64,000 bases of DNA, from the NCBI GenBank assembly GCA_003255025.1, contig QANY01005401.1:124001-188000 (forward strand), read 5' to 3'. This stretch comes from Datisca glomerata (lineage: Eukaryota > Streptophyta > Magnoliopsida > Cucurbitales > Datiscaceae). Position numbers and translations under genes: made by a program. This document shows positions 1 to 11,507 of this stretch, in pieces. Every line of letters begins with the position of its first letter. The first letter of the stretch is position 1. The notes below the pieces were generated by a model. The model made no database searches. It saw only the letters and a program-made list of their open reading frames with translations, and was not told the DNA's origin.

Positions 1-360
1 TTACTATGTGCATAATTTTGAATCTGTTACATGCATTTTATAAAAACACCAAAATTTGTATTGAAATATCTTACATGTTGGTCTATAATTTATTGAGTAC
101 TCGATATAACTCATTACATGCATTTTGTGAATTTGTTAGAAACATTTTATAGTATCAAAATTTGTTAAAAAAAGTAATAACATCTCTGATATCTCTCAAT
201 AATTTGGATACTGGTGTGACTTAATTTTATTACCAATGTATGATAACCCACAATTTGTTTTTCCAAGCAGTGAGTTATCAATGTAGATATCTGTCAATAA
301 TACTAGTTTAAAAAATATGGTTGCTTAAAAATGTGTTGTTATTTTGAAAGATGGCTCGAG
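1..360. other. AT-rich flank, no gene seen
   Basis: I see no coding region or recognisable element. The words 'acatgcatttt' and 'aaaatttgt' recur about 86 bp apart, which suggests an old degenerate tandem duplication. Similarity to viral copies begins near position 361. Confidence 0.5.
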
Positions 361-866
361 CTAAAATAATGTCATTTGATATTAGAAATACTCCAAATAG
401 AATTTTCAATCTATTCACTAATTTCTTATTTGTCTACGTTCTTATTAAACAATATTGGTTGAATTTCTTGATTATTTACATTAGTAATGTTATTGTTTTC
501 TCTAAATATGTTAAATAATACTGAAAATACTTTAAATTATTTGTCAAAATAATAAAGCAAAATAGTTTAATTATCTTTGCAAGGAAAATCAAATTGTTTC
601 GATCTAAAAATAAATTTCCAGGACTTGAAATTTATTCTATTATTAAGGCAAGTAATCAAATCATACAATTTGCTTTGATTCAAAAATATTTTCTAAAAAT
701 CAACTACGAATATGCAAAACATGTTTTAAAGTTACTTCCAAACAAAGTTTTGCCAGGTAATAATCTATTTTTAGTAATTTTGATTTCAATACTTAATACA
801 TTAGTAATTAAATGCCTGCCTTCTTTACTTGTAAACTTTTACAGGGAATCATTCCAAAATTCTACA
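361..866 (+). pseudogene. RT palm and RNase H remnant, copy A
   Basis: Degenerate end of the caulimovirid RT. The catalytic YxDD box (477-488) reads Y-I-S-N. It is followed by the conserved segment after the palm (from about 594, FRSKNKFPGLEIY). The sequence then jumps directly to the last third of RNase H (N-Y-E-Y-A-K-H, equivalent to the D-C-K-S region of copy G), so the RT thumb, connection and most of RNase H are missing. The same jump is seen in copies C, F and I. Non-functional. Confidence 0.7.
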
Positions 867-1376
867 ATGGAGGAATTTGAAGGTTCTGGCCTCCAAAAAT
901 ACGGAAAGGTAGAACCTAAAATACTCAATCAAAATTATTTTAAAATAAAAAAGCTCAATGGCAGGACAACCACTTTTTGTTCAAAATCTTCATTCATTAA
1001 TTATGGTCATAATAGATTTAAATATCTAAGAAATTTCTGGATTAATGAATTAGATAAAATTTTGAAAGATGTTGGGTTGAAGCATGACTTCAATGCAGCA
1101 TTAATTCCATGATTTGAAAAGGGTGGAAAAATATGTTTTCACAGACATAATGAAATTTGTTACGATAACAGAGAAATTCTAACTGTAAACCTTTTGGGAC
1201 AAGAAAATTTTAAAATTGAATTTCCAAACAAAATAATAAAAGAATTTCTGATACTGGAAGGAAACGTCTTCATCATGCCTGACGGATTCCAAATAAGTTA
1301 TAGGTATGTTGTGGAATCTTTAACAAAAAATATTAGTATTACTTTCAGAAAACATATGAGAATTATGAATGATTAA
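867..1376 (+). pseudogene. AlkB-like 2OG-Fe(II) dioxygenase domain, copy A
   Basis: N-terminal part of viral ORF2. The chosen ATG (867-869) lies just after the end of the polyprotein and is conserved in copies C, F, I and J. The order of conserved elements matches AlkB proteins of plant RNA viruses: N-G-R-T-T early on, F-N-A-A-L, then F-H-x-x-N-E, L-T-V-N-L-L-G, M-P-D-G-F-Q, and I-T-F-R at the end. Iron ligands are damaged: HxD reads H-R-H (1140-1148), the distal H-x-H-x-V reads Y-R-Y-V-V, and the first Arg of RxxxxxR is Asn. One in-frame stop (1110-1112) replaces a Trp. Family members demethylate alkylated or methylated nucleic acid; activity here is lost. Confidence 0.82.
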
Positions 1377-2576
1377 AAAATAGAAGAGTCTTCGATTCAA
1401 CAATTGGTCCTTAAGTCCCAAATCAATTAAAAGTCTTCTACTCTAAACCAAGCTCAATCAATAATACTTGAGTTTATCAAACCCAATCACCAATCAACCC
1501 TGATCAACCAATTTGATCCAGTCTCAATATCTTTTGATGCCCAATCACTTTTAAAATACAAGAAATCATCATTTGATTTTCGAAAAATGGCCAGCGAAAA
1601 TCTCTTTCATATTGAGCCTCCATTCGCTCGTCTGAATGATCCTGTTCAAATTGCCAAAGCCCATTTTATTCCTAAATTCCATTATGTCCCAGGTGACAAT
1701 AACAAAAATACTAGTTTCTACATATATATTCTTTTAGAAATAGAATCCATAAAAATTAACCCAATCAAAAATTCTGAGGAAAGAATCCTTTATCATTCTT
1801 TCTCTATCTTTAGGATCATAATTATGGAGGATTGAAAAATCCATCCTTCAAATCTCAAAGTACTTTTGAGTAAAAATAATACAATTATATTTAACTATAT
1901 TGATGCATGGCACAAGATTTTCTTGCATCAAAATAGTGATTTTTATCACTTTTGATTTTTAAATTTTGATAACAATTACAAAATTGATTTTTCAAATTGG
2001 TTATTAAAATGGTGGTCCATTCATGGTTTTACCTTAAAACTTTTTCTAATGATTTACAACAATGTTTCAATTTGTTTTTAAAGGGTTTACAAGCCCCCAC
2101 CAATTGAGGTTTCATTTCCCCAAATACATTATTTTTCAATAAAATATAAAATACCTTAGATTTTGAAATGACAATACTCGGTTGAAAATGAAATCCTCAC
2201 TCGAGAGTATTATGTTAAATGGTGGGATAACTTGAATACCCAAGAAATAATTACATCCATCAATTATGTTGCAAGTGTAAATCCTATTATGAGACTAGCA
2301 AATCCTTTTATCCAAACTCTATTAAAAATTAATGAGCCCATTCACCCAGATCGACAAATCAAACAATCTAGTCCAAATCCATCCAAATCTGGATCCATAA
2401 CCAAATCAAGACCCTCTTCAAAGGGCAAATCAAAGGCCACGAAGCCAAAGTCCAAATTGGAGAAAAAATTAATTCGAAAACACTTCTCCTTTTGGAAGAT
2501 AATGACAAATCTGACTCTAAATCATCCAAAGAGTAAAGTTACCAATAATCTAGAAAGATTACTTTTCAGCAATTGA
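1377..2576 (+). pseudogene. ORF2 C-terminal domain of unknown function, copy A
   Basis: It continues in the same reading frame as the AlkB domain, separated only by stop codons, so the two were one protein. The recognisable core begins near 1587 (N-L-F-H-I-E-P), includes H-F-I-P-K-F-H-Y-V-P-G, an aromatic W-H-K-I-F-L-H-Q segment, and the Y-V-K-W-W-D-N-L-N-T signature near 2210-2240, then a Ser/Lys/Pro-rich tail. The family occupies the place of the second ORF downstream of RT-RNase H in petuvirus/florendovirus-like genomes. I do not know its function. Many stops. Confidence 0.7.
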
Positions 2577-2850
2577 AGGACCCATTTGATAATATCAATA
2601 CCAATAATGATGAATAAATTCTAATCAGTCAATGAATGAATCAAAGAATTCACCCTTGGCAAAATGCCAATGTTTGAACAAAATCATAATCAAAGAATCA
2701 ATGTAAATTTGAAGATGTATTATGGTGACATCTCAGCTCAATGCAACGGTCATAATGATCTTCAAGACAAGCAACTATCAATAGCGCTAGTCATAATGAC
2801 TTTTGCAGACAGTAATTATGTTTTTTTTCAAAATCAATAATCAAAGCACA
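2577..2850 (+). other. Viral 3' noncoding region, copy A
   Basis: It matches the stretch after ORF2 in copies G, I and J (shared words 'ccttggcaaaatgccaatg' and 'cataatgatcttca'). It ends before the promoter, at the junction with copy B. Confidence 0.7.
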
Positions 2851-3290
2851 AAAATATAATCTTGTATTTCTCAGTCTTATTTATCTAGATTTTCCAACAT
2901 TCAGATTTTATGCTAAACTTAGAGGATGCATCAGCATTTCTAAGTGTGTTGATTAAATCCCTTATGTTTGATATTGAATATTTTATCCATTCCAAAACAT
3001 CTTTAAAGGGGCTTACAATTAATTACTCAACAAGGAACTCCTCGTTCAATGATTTTAACTTGATTTGAAAAAGCATGCTCTTCAATTTTGTCTTGTAGAA
3101 AATTAATTGTTTTCTCTTACAAGAAATTAAGTTTATGGACTTAAAAACAGAATTTCGTTTCAAAGTTTTAATTTCTCATTGTGAGAAAAAGAAAGAAATT
3201 TGAATTTTATAGGTTCATCCAAGGGATAAGTAATTATCCAATCATACTCTGTGGTAAAAGGATATAACGGAGAAATGAATGGTAAACCTA
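2851..3290 (-). pseudogene. RT N-terminal fragment, copy B
   Basis: The protease end is followed by the linker near 3100 and then directly by the segment equivalent to V-I-N-C-K-P-L-K-x-x-L-E-W (about 3020). The roughly 88-residue fingers segment present in copies E and G (L-P-Y-I-K through the S-x-S-x-W-S-C-S region) is missing. The join is at the same place as in copy F (shared word 'aattgaagagcatgcttttt'). Truncated before the catalytic Asp pair. Confidence 0.65.
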
Positions 3291-4004
3291 AAATAATTTT
3301 GTCAATCATATTTTTTTACTAAGACAAACAATGTTTTAAAACATACATCGTCTTAGCAAATATGAACTTTGAGTATTTCATAATTGATATGCATACGAGT
3401 ATCATTGACAGATGACAAATATTCTTTTGTCTTCTTGAAGTACTTGGTTGAAACTAGTCCTTCCTGCATACAATTTAAATCTGCTCCTGAATCAACAAGA
3501 GTCATTGTTGTAAAATCAAAATCTTAAATGATTATTCTAACCATTATGTGTCATTTTTTGATTTTGATGTGATTGAGGATTTGGATGAAGTGTTCATCAT
3601 TTTGATTGGTGATAATGAGTTCTTTAACCTCATTATTAGAAATTGGAAATTTACTAGGTTTTCCTAGCTCACTAGATTCTTGTTTATTAATTAAATTTTC
3701 TTTTTTTAAAAGGTTTAATTCTTCCTTTATTTATGTGTTAGAATTTCTTAATTCTTTTATTTCTATTTTAATATTTTCAATTTATTTTTGAAGTTCCTGT
3801 AAGGTAACTTCCTTTTCTTTCCCTTTTACCTTATTGAATTTTTCAAGGGTTTGTGAAAAACTTACAGTATTATTATTATTAGACTTAATATTTTCTTTCT
3901 TCAGAATTACATTTTTAGTCTTTAAAGGTATTTTTGTTTTAATTCTAGATTTTCAATTTTGCTAATTAAATCTAACAAGAGAGTTTCTTGTTCTTCATTT
4001 TTAT
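3291..4004 (-). pseudogene. Coiled coil and retropepsin-like aspartic protease, copy B
   Basis: The minus strand between about 4000 and 3600 encodes a Lys/Glu/Leu-rich coiled coil, followed by the protease. The active site reads L-V-D-S-G-A-D-L-N-C near 3500 and is intact at the motif level. Downstream M-Q-E-G-L-V and a conserved I-L-G-L-P flap-region segment can be followed. It cleaves the viral polyprotein in family members. Interrupted by frameshifts. Confidence 0.7.
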
Positions 4005-4742
4005 TTAAGACATTAATTTTTTGACAACAACTATCCTTACACCCCATAGTGATGTTAGGAGAATCACTGTCAAAATTGAGAATTCAGTTTCAGAAGATTC
4101 AGGGGTTTCATATTCTCCTAAATTTTCACTATTACTTTCATAATAATCTATTATTTCTAAGTAACTAAACAGTTCTTGTTTATCATCTTCAAAAAATTTT
4201 AATTGATTAATTTTATTTTTAACTTGCATTTGAAAGGTGGTCTTTTTGACCACATTTAAAAATGTAATATTACTTTTATCAAATTTTTTATTAAACTTTT
4301 TTTTGGAATAATTTTTATTCCGAGAGAAACGTTTGTCAAAATTTTTATTTTTTGGGGAATGTTGGTCAAAATTTCTATTCTTATTTTTGTGGTAATTACT
4401 CCTATAGAACTTATAAGACCTTCTAGGACTTAAGTGTGATTTTCTCCTATTTTTCTGAGAATGGGTAATAAAGGGTAAACCGTATTGTTCACAAAAATTA
4501 TCTAATTCATATTTAACAGTTTTATTTTCTTTTTTAATTTGTTTATTGATCTTTATATCAACACACATTTTTAATCCTTCTTTTTGTATTATAGTGATTA
4601 TTGTTCTATAGGTTAGACTATCATAATCTATACTACCTAGGTCATTACTAAGGATTGTTCTTATTTTACGTGCAAATAGATTGGGTAATCCATTAATAAA
4701 TTTTTCTTTCCAAAAGGATTGATTACTATCATCCCTTGACAT
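4005..4742 (-). pseudogene. Capsid C-terminal half with basic region, copy B
   Basis: 245-residue open segment. It starts with the capsid motif W-K-E-K-F-I-N-G-L-P-N-L-F-A, followed by a predicted helical region (K-E-G-L-K-M-C), a Lys/Arg/Asn-rich nucleic-acid-binding stretch (about residues 85-150), and the place where copies G and I have a CCHC knuckle. Here the knuckle is out of frame and unrecognisable (N-V-V-K-K-T-T). It ends in an acidic Glu/Ser tail. One of the longest open capsid segments in the window. Confidence 0.75.
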
Positions 4743-6330
4743 AACTCTAGATAAGAATATATTTTTATACCAATTAAAATCGCTTAGGGTTGGACACTTA
4801 AGATTGGTTAATTGATCAGGAATACGCGAAGTAAGATTACTTGGCGTTCCAATGAAGTGTTAAATTATGTATAAATGAGTGTATTAATTCCATCAGTTCT
4901 TATTTCCTGATTTTCTCTAATAATTGGGTTTCTTTCAGCATCAATCTTTACTGCTGAAAGAATGACAATTTTAGATTATTCTGTGAGATATTTTTCCCAC
5001 CAGGAATGGAGCATTCCTAGGAATCCTGTGACTAGAGGATTTATTACTTCTTCATGAAGTAAATTATGGGTGGTAATGTAGCTGTTAGCTACCATTGCCA
5101 TACGTTGTAATTTATTGAGAACTTCCTATTTAGAAAGTTCATCAATGTTCCATTCATATAATTTTTCTGCATAAACAAAAAATTGATTAATAAAAGAAGA
5201 TTCAGCAATTTGAATGTGAGGAGGCATGGGTTTCTTATGCCATTTTCTTTCTAATTTATTAATTTATAAATTCTTAAATTTTTTTTCCAATATTGTTAAT
5301 ATTTTAAAGTTCACTTTTTGTAGATGATTCATAGGTTGATTTTGACCTATGGCTTTCTGAATCTGAATTATCGTCTTGGTTAATCACTTTCAATTCTTAA
5401 AAAATTTCACCAATTTTTTCAAACTTAGTTTAAAATTCTGATCTACTGTCTTCGTTAACAACTTTAACAGAAGAAGATGACTTAATAGATTTATTTTTTA
5501 ATTCATGAAATATTTTATCAATCTTTTTATTAATGGGAATAATTTTTAAAGTGGTTTTATCTAAAAGATTTATTAAGGGTTTTTCTTTCAGGGTTTCATT
5601 AGGTTTAGGCTCATTAAGAACATCAACCTTATTCTCAATTTTATCTAATTATTTTCCTATTGTAATCAGACTCTGATTAGTATAATTGAGTTGTTCAATT
5701 ACTTTTTGTTTTGTTCTTCTTCCTTTACAATTTTGAAAGGAGAAGCAGCGATTAAAGAATTTTTATGATTAATCATAAATTTCTCAGGGGGAGGATGACT
5801 GGCACACACTACACTCGAGTCTTCCTTGACCCATTTATGTTTTGAAAGTACTTTGATATTTTTTTCATAACTATCCTCCATATAATCGAGGATAAACATG
5901 TCAACTCTAAATTCTTACATGAATGCCTTCCATTCAGCAAGTATAATCTTTCTTTGGTCCATATTATATTTTTCTCTAAACCTATTACGTCTATCCAGTT
6001 TGGATTGGTCATCATTGTGTTGGGTTATTCTTTCCCGATCTGGTTTGTATTCTTGACTTAGGGTGCCTATATTCAGAATTAAGAGTTGAGGATTAAGTTT
6101 TCCTTGAAAATATGATTCAGTGGGTGCTTCAGCTTCATTAGATTGATCAGACTTATTATCTAATCTAATCAAAGTCTTAAAGTTTTAGTTTTTAATTTTT
6201 TAATTATTGTTCTAATTGTGAAATCCTAAGATCTTGATCATTACTAATGGATGATCCAGAAAAAAAATTCCTAGAGGTACTAGATTGGAAGTTAATCTTA
6301 ACAATACCATCCATGTACTGCTGGATGTAA
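4743..6330 (-). pseudogene. Capsid precursor N-terminal part, copy B
   Basis: Polyprotein segment between movement protein and capsid. From the N side: a coiled segment, R-N-R-F-R-E-K-Y-N-M-D-Q-R-K-I, A-E-W-K-A-F-M, then a Ser/Glu-rich spacer (about 5680-5280), then K-L-Y-E-W-N-I-D and H-S-W-W-E-K-Y-L-T near 5160-4990, typical of this capsid. Several frameshifts and stops. It is continuous with the movement protein in the ancestral frame (D-Y-I-Q-Q-Y-M-D-G at about 6330), which suggests a single large polyprotein. Confidence 0.7.
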
Positions 6331-7130
6331 TCTACATCTTCAATTGGACTTTGAATTTGAGTGGGTCAGTTTTCATTAGTTAAAAGCCCATTTATTGGCA
6401 AAGTAATGTCTTTCCACCTAATTGTTTTAGGAACTCTAATAATGACATTACTTTGGTTAGATTGGATCAATAGGGTTTGATTCTCTGGACTCCTATTGAT
6501 GGCTTGGAAATTCATATTTATTTTGGTTACTTTGTAATGAATTCTAAAGATTAAAGCTAGGGTTTGGGTGCCTTCTAGGACTTGATAACCACTAGTTTTA
6601 ATATTTAAAGTTAAATATTTTAAAAATATGGGGATCTTCTAAACTAACAGACATATATGAAAAACAATCAAAATAGATTGGGCCATTACAAAGTGAGGAT
6701 TCAATTAATCATAAGATACTATCATTAAAGTTTATAAATCTTGCATCTTGCAAGCCTAGCAAGACAAAGGTATTTAAGCCTCTTCTTGTGAGTGTTTTAA
6801 CTCCAATCTGGACTAAACCAAAATGAAGGAAATTATATCTTTCTTGAATATGATACTTTATTGCATCAAAGGAAAGTAATTGACAAGTTTCATGCTCTTT
6901 CCCAAGAGCATATATTTTTCAATTGTTTTTACATGATGCTGAGACTTGAAGGAAACAACATACCATGTTGATTTATAAATATTTTTATTAGGAGTTTTGG
7001 GTATATTACATGCCCTATGATCTATTTGATCATCTCCTAATTCAATATGTTCATCATTTATTATGTCAGATATTGAGGTTATTGTAGACCTATTACTACT
7101 AGATGAATTACTTCTAACGAATCTACTCAT
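6331..7130 (-). pseudogene. 30K-superfamily movement protein, copy B
   Basis: It starts at the ATG whose complement is at 7128-7130 (M-S-R-F-V-R-S-N-S). Conserved caulimovirid movement-protein landmarks: S-T-W near residue 55, I-G-V-K-T-L-T-R-R-G, L-Q-D-A-R-F, D-S-I-L, and E-S-S-L-C-N-G-P-I-Y-F-D-C. Such proteins form tubules or modify plasmodesmata for cell-to-cell spread. A +1 frameshift near 6900 and later stops break it. The closest relative in the window is copy G's gene. Confidence 0.85.
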
Positions 7131-7535
7131 GGCTCAACTAACTAAAGTATTCTTATTATTGAGATTTTCATACTGTATTTTTGTTACTAACATTGCGATG
7201 ACTTCTACAACCTCTTATTAGGCTTCACTCTTCTCCCTTTCACCTCTACAACCACCATACCCTCGAGATTTACGTATCTAAGAGGTCTTACCTAGGTCCC
7301 TGAAGCTACCCAAATAGAAGCTGATACGTTAGCCTCTGATAAACAGATTCACAGATTAAATAAACAAATAATACAGAGAAGTAATCAATTATGAGAATAA
7401 TCAGCCACTTGGACAGGGAGTGAGATTAATTATAAGAAATTATTCAAAGAAGTAAATAAGTAACAATAATATCAATAACCAACCATAACAAGCGGCGAAC
7501 AGTTTAATTAAGCAGAAATTGAACTAAAAATAGTA
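7131..7535 (-). other. Viral leader fragment, copy B
   Basis: The reverse complement aligns with copy G 41758-42172, including the word 'gcctaataagaggttgta' just upstream of the movement-protein start. It stops just short of the primer-binding site. Confidence 0.75.
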
Positions 7536-7544
7536 AATGACCAG

Positions 7545-8060
7545 TATTATGCGTACCAGGAATCTAATGAACTAGGAGAACCTAGTAGATTCCCAATTTC
7601 TGATAATAAGGTTGAAGAACCTATTATCAACAATCAAGATGATGATAACTTCATCACATCAAAATCAAGAAATGACACCTAATGGTCACAATAATTATTC
7701 AAGATTTTGATTTCACGATAATGACTCTTGTTGATTCAGAAGCAGAGTTGAATTATATGCAGGAAGGGCTAGTTCCTCCCAAGTACTTCAAGAAGATGAA
7801 AGAATCTTTATCTTCTACCAATAGTACTCAGATGCATATCAATTATGAAAATACTCAAAGTTCATATTTACCAAGACATTGTATCATTTGTCTCAGCAAA
7901 AAATATGACTAATAAAATGATTTTAGGTTTACCATTCATTTTTTTGTTGTATCCTTTTATAACAGAGCATGATGTGATAATTACTTATCCCATGGATAAA
8001 CCTGTTAAATCAAATTTCTTTCTTTTCCTCGCAATGAGAAATTGCAAACTTTAAAACAAA
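7545..8060 (+). pseudogene. Aspartic protease, copy C
   Basis: The segment T-L-V-D-S-E-A-E-L-N-Y-M-Q-E-G (about 7710-7765) corresponds to the D-S-G-A-D active site, with Gly changed to Glu, so it is catalytically dead at motif level. Downstream the I-L-G-L-P segment (about 7920) is kept. Frameshifted between the two open parts (7682-7912 and 7845-8054). Confidence 0.75.
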
Positions 8061-8890
8061 ATCTTGTTTTCAAATCCATCAATTTAATTTCTTGTAAAGA
8101 AAAATAATTATGGTTTTTACAAGGAAAAATAAAATTTGAAATTGAAGGACAACCTCAGAATTCTGCTCTTCAAAGTCAAACCTTTGAAGAATGAGATCCT
8201 TGTTTAGTAATTAATTGTAAGCCCCTCAAAGAGATTTTGGAATGGATTAAATATCCAATAATAAATAAAAGGGACTTAATCAACAAATTTAGAGATACTG
8301 TTGTGTTCTCTGAGTTTGACATAAAAAGTGAATTTTGATAAATCCAGATAAATAAGATTGATAAATACAAAACTAAATGAAATCATTATAAATGGAAAAT
8401 AATGTCATTTGATCTTAAATTTGCTTGAAGTAAATTTTAGAATATAATGACCAAATTCTTAATTAACTGCATTCTTAGTAAACAATACTAGTTCAATTTC
8501 TTGATTGTTTACATTCATAATATTTCCTCTAAATATGACAAACAATACTGAAAATATTTTGAATTATTTGCCAAGATAATAAAACAAAATATTTTAGTTA
8601 TCTTTGTAAAAAGAATCAAATTGTTTCAATCCAAAATTAGATTTCTAGAATTTGAAATTTATTTAATTATTAAGGTAACTAATCAAATCATACAATTTAC
8701 CTTATTAAATAAAACATTTGTCTTAATTAATTATGAATCTGCAAAACATGTTTCAAGATTCCTTTCAAACAAAGTTTTGCCAGGTAACAATCTATTTTTA
8801 GTAATTTTGATTTCAATATTTAATTTATCCAATGTATTAGTAACTCCCTTACTTGTAAACTTTTGTAGGAAGTTATACCAAGATTCTACA
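8061..8890 (+). pseudogene. Doubly deleted RT and RNase H remnant, copy C
   Basis: Three RT blocks remain: the segment after the fingers deletion (V-I-N-C-K-P-L-K near 8205), the palm with Y-I-H-N in place of Y-I-D-D (about 8507-8518), and the post-palm block (about 8620-8700). The last block joins directly to the final RNase H segment (N-Y-E-S-A-K-H, about 8730). The two deletions are at the same places as in copies F and I. Confidence 0.75.
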
Positions 8891-9375
8891 ATGGGGCGAT
8901 TTGACAAACCTGGCCTACTAGAATACAGAAAGGTAGAGCCTAGAATACTCAACCAAAATCTTTTTAAAATAAAGAAGCTCAATGGTAGGACAACTATTTT
9001 TTGTTCAAAACACTCATTCATTAATTATGGTCATGATAGATTAGAATATATAAAAAATGACTAGATTAAAGAATTCGATAAAATTTTAGAAGAAGTTGCA
9101 TTAAGGCATGATTTCAGTATAACCTTAATTCAATGGTATGAGAAAAATAGAGAAATAAGTTTTCACAAGGATAATGAAATCTGTTATGATAATAGAAACA
9201 TTTCAACTGTGAACTTTTTAGGACAAGAAATTTTTAAATTTGAATTTTCAACAATCAAAGATTTTTTGGTACTAAAAGTAACTTTCTTTGGATTTCAAAA
9301 ATGTCATAGGGCATGTTTTGGAATCCTTAATAAAAGAAATCAATAACACTTTAAGAAATCATGTGAAGAATGGTT
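8891..9375 (+). pseudogene. AlkB-like dioxygenase domain, copy C
   Basis: The ATG at 8891-8893 matches the AlkB start in the other copies. It retains L-N-G-R-T-T and the iron-binding H-K-D with following N-E (9164-9178), then S-T-V-N-F-L-G. A TAG at 9062-9064 replaces a conserved Trp. Near 9285 it shares with copy I an in-frame 12-nt deletion that removes I-M-P-D before the G-F motif, followed by a 1-nt insertion that destroys the distal His-x-His frame. Pseudogene of a viral RNA/DNA demethylase-type domain. Confidence 0.82.
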
Positions 9376-9957
9376 GAATAATAGAAGAGACTTTGACTCA
9401 ACAATTGGCCCTTAAGGCCCAAATCAAAGAGGAGCCTTCTACTCATAACCAAGCTCAATAAAAAATACTTGGGTCTATCAGACCCGATTATCAATTAACT
9501 CTGGTCAAAGAATTTGACCCCTTTTCAAATACTCAATCTTTTAATGCTCAATCACTTGACCAACCAATTTATCATAACCTCTTTCATATTAAGCATTCAT
9601 TTACTCATCCAAAGGATTCAACACAAATTGCTAAAACCCATTTCATTCCTAAAATCCATTATGTTCCTAGACACAATAACAAAAATCTCGGTTTCTACAA
9701 AGATATCCTCTTAGAAACAAAATCCATAAAAACTAGCTCAATCTAAAATTTTAAGGAAAGAATCATTTACCATTCTTTCTCTATTCTTAGGATCATAACT
9801 ATGAAGGTTTGGAAAATCCATCCTTCAAGTTTCAAAATACTTTTAAATAAAAATAATATTATTTTAACTACATTGATGCATGGCACGGAATTTTCTTACA
9901 TCAAGATAGTGACTTTTCTCAATTTTGGTTTTTAAATTTTGATAACAATCTTTAAGA
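9376..9957 (+). pseudogene. ORF2 unknown domain, truncated, copy C
   Basis: It contains the linker A-L-K-A-Q-I-K-E-E (about 9410) and the N-terminal part of the ORF2 core (F-H-I-K-H-S-F, H-F-I-P-K-I-H-Y-V-P). It is cut at 9957 within the F-W-F-L-N-F-D-N-N segment by copy D. Confidence 0.65.
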
Positions 9958-10610
9958 ATGCTAGTTAAATGTGTTATCAAGAATCCAGAAGAATTGGATA
10001 ACCTTAGAGCTTGCTCTAGTGGTAGGACCATTCAATCTATACATCCTCCACCGTTATCCTTAGAGCTTGCTCGAGGAAATGATAGTACTAATCATAAACC
10101 ATTAGGAATAAACCCTAAAGACATTTTATCTTTAACAAAACAGAATGACTATACTAATCTTTTCCTCCAGACTGTAAGAAACTAGTTAACCAGAATAGAA
10201 GACCAGATAGAGGAGATACACGATAAATGTCAGGTTACACCAAAACCTAAACCAATATTGATCTCCAACCAGTAAATATAAAACCATCTCTTGAAGTCAC
10301 TAATTTCAAGATGAAATCCAGTAAAAAAGATGAAGAATTTATGACTACTCTGATTGACAAAATATGAGGTTTAAATATTAGTCAACCAGAGACATCTGGA
10401 CAAATCAATATGATGAATCAGGACAATACTTCACCTCCTACTGAGGATGACACCGAAGAGTATTCACTTTCTCAAATTTTAGATATTCAGAAAAACTTGG
10501 ATGATACAATCAATAAACTTTCTTATTCTAAGAAACTTACAACATGTATGGCCTTAATCGAATCTAGTAGATATTATTATCCTCGACCTACTCCTTAGGA
10601 TATTGTTTAT
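9958..10610 (+). pseudogene. Capsid precursor N-terminal part, copy D
   Basis: Segments with K-P-L-G-I-N-P-K-D, then a helical Q-N-D-Y-T-N-L-F-L-Q-T-V segment, and an acidic Thr/Glu-rich stretch (E-D-D-T-E-E-Y-S-L-S-Q). Layout parallels the precursor of the other lineage (hydrophilic spacer then capsid), although sequence identity is low. At least two stops. Confidence 0.5.
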
Positions 10611-11480
10611 GAAGAATATTTTCTTCACACCCAGTATCCTACCATGGGAATACCATCTACGAATGAAATTTAGATAGGAAAACAAAACATCAACTTTTTG
10701 AAACTATACATCACATGATAATGTATGCTTCAGTTTGTAAACAAAATTATAAATACCAATCATCAAATTTGTAGATTTTTAGTTAACGGATTTACCGGCA
10801 TTCTTAAAGGATGGTGTGATAACTGTCTTAGTGAAACTCAACGAACTGAAATCCTTAATTCCTTTAAGATTGAAATAAATCCTCTTACCAAGATTGAAAC
10901 CAAAATAGAAGATGCTTGTTATACCTTAGTACAAGCCATTATACACCATTTCATTGGACCATGAGTTTTAAATATAGATAGACATATGGATCTTTTACAA
11001 CATCTTAGATGTCCATCTTTGACACATTTTAGATGGTACAAAGATGTTTTCTTAATGAAAGTTATTCAAAGAACTGACTCTAACAGTGATCGTTGGAAGG
11101 CCAAGTTCAATGATGGACTTCCAAACCTTTTTGCAGAAAAAGTCAGAAAAAAAACTTAGGGATAAACATAACCAAATGGAAATCCCTTACAACAAGTACT
11201 CTTATAGTCATCTCATTGAAGAAGGTTTATCCTTATGGAATGATATGAAATTACAGTAATTAATGAAACATCAGAATTTAACCAATAGAAAAGAGTTAGG
11301 AGAATTTTGTGAACAATTCGCTTATGACACAAAAATCCAATACCCTTCCAAATCCAGAAGTCACATACTGATTATCCAAAACCTTGTTGTACTAACAAAA
11401 CCTGTAACATGATAACATAAGCTAATTATTGGAAATCCATTAGTGAGATGAATGGTCTTGACATTGGACAGACTAGTATT
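10611..11480 (+). pseudogene. Capsid protein core, copy D
   Basis: It contains F-T-G-I-L-K-G-W-C-D-N (about 10790-10820), C-P-S-L-T-H-F-R-W-Y-K-D (about 11010), and W-K-A-K-F-N-D-G-L-P-N-L-F-A-E-K-V (about 11095), which align with the capsid core of copies G and F. A Lys-rich segment follows. The expected CCHC knuckle near 11380-11420 is reduced to scattered Cys residues (C-C-T-N-K-T-C). Frameshifts after 11150. Confidence 0.7.
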
Positions 11481-11507
11481 AATGTTTTAACCGATACTTG
11501 ACGATCT

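Larger units (their letters stand above)
361..2850 (+). mobile_element. Endogenous caulimovirid copy A (3' half)
   Basis: A decayed pararetrovirus piece running from the RT palm through an RNase H remnant, an AlkB-like domain, the ORF2 domain and the viral 3' noncoding region. It aligns by eye over its length with copies C, F and I. No LTR or integrase is present. Its 3' end abuts copy B in opposite orientation near 2850, in the middle of B's RT, so A and B are rearranged fragments and not one provirus. Confidence 0.85.
2851..7535 (-). mobile_element. Endogenous caulimovirid copy B (5' part, leader to RT)
   Basis: Read on the minus strand it runs leader, movement protein, capsid precursor, CCHC region, coiled coil, aspartic protease, RT start. 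It begins about 25 nt downstream of where the primer-binding site lies in copy G (compare 41751-41830) and stops inside RT near 2851. It carries the RT N-terminal deletion shared with copies C, F and I, so it probably belongs to the AlkB subfamily, although its ORF2 is not present. Confidence 0.85.
7545..9957 (+). mobile_element. Endogenous caulimovirid copy C (protease to ORF2)
   Basis: Plus-strand fragment of the AlkB subfamily, closest to copy I. It runs from the protease through the deleted RT and the AlkB domain into ORF2, where it is cut off at 9957 by copy D of a different viral lineage. Its 5' end abuts the leader of copy B near 7535-7555. Confidence 0.85.

Noticed and set aside
8731..9021. 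Minus-strand frame of 96 residues
   Set aside because: It lies antisense to the RNase H remnant and AlkB domain of copy C, whose sense frame carries the motifs.
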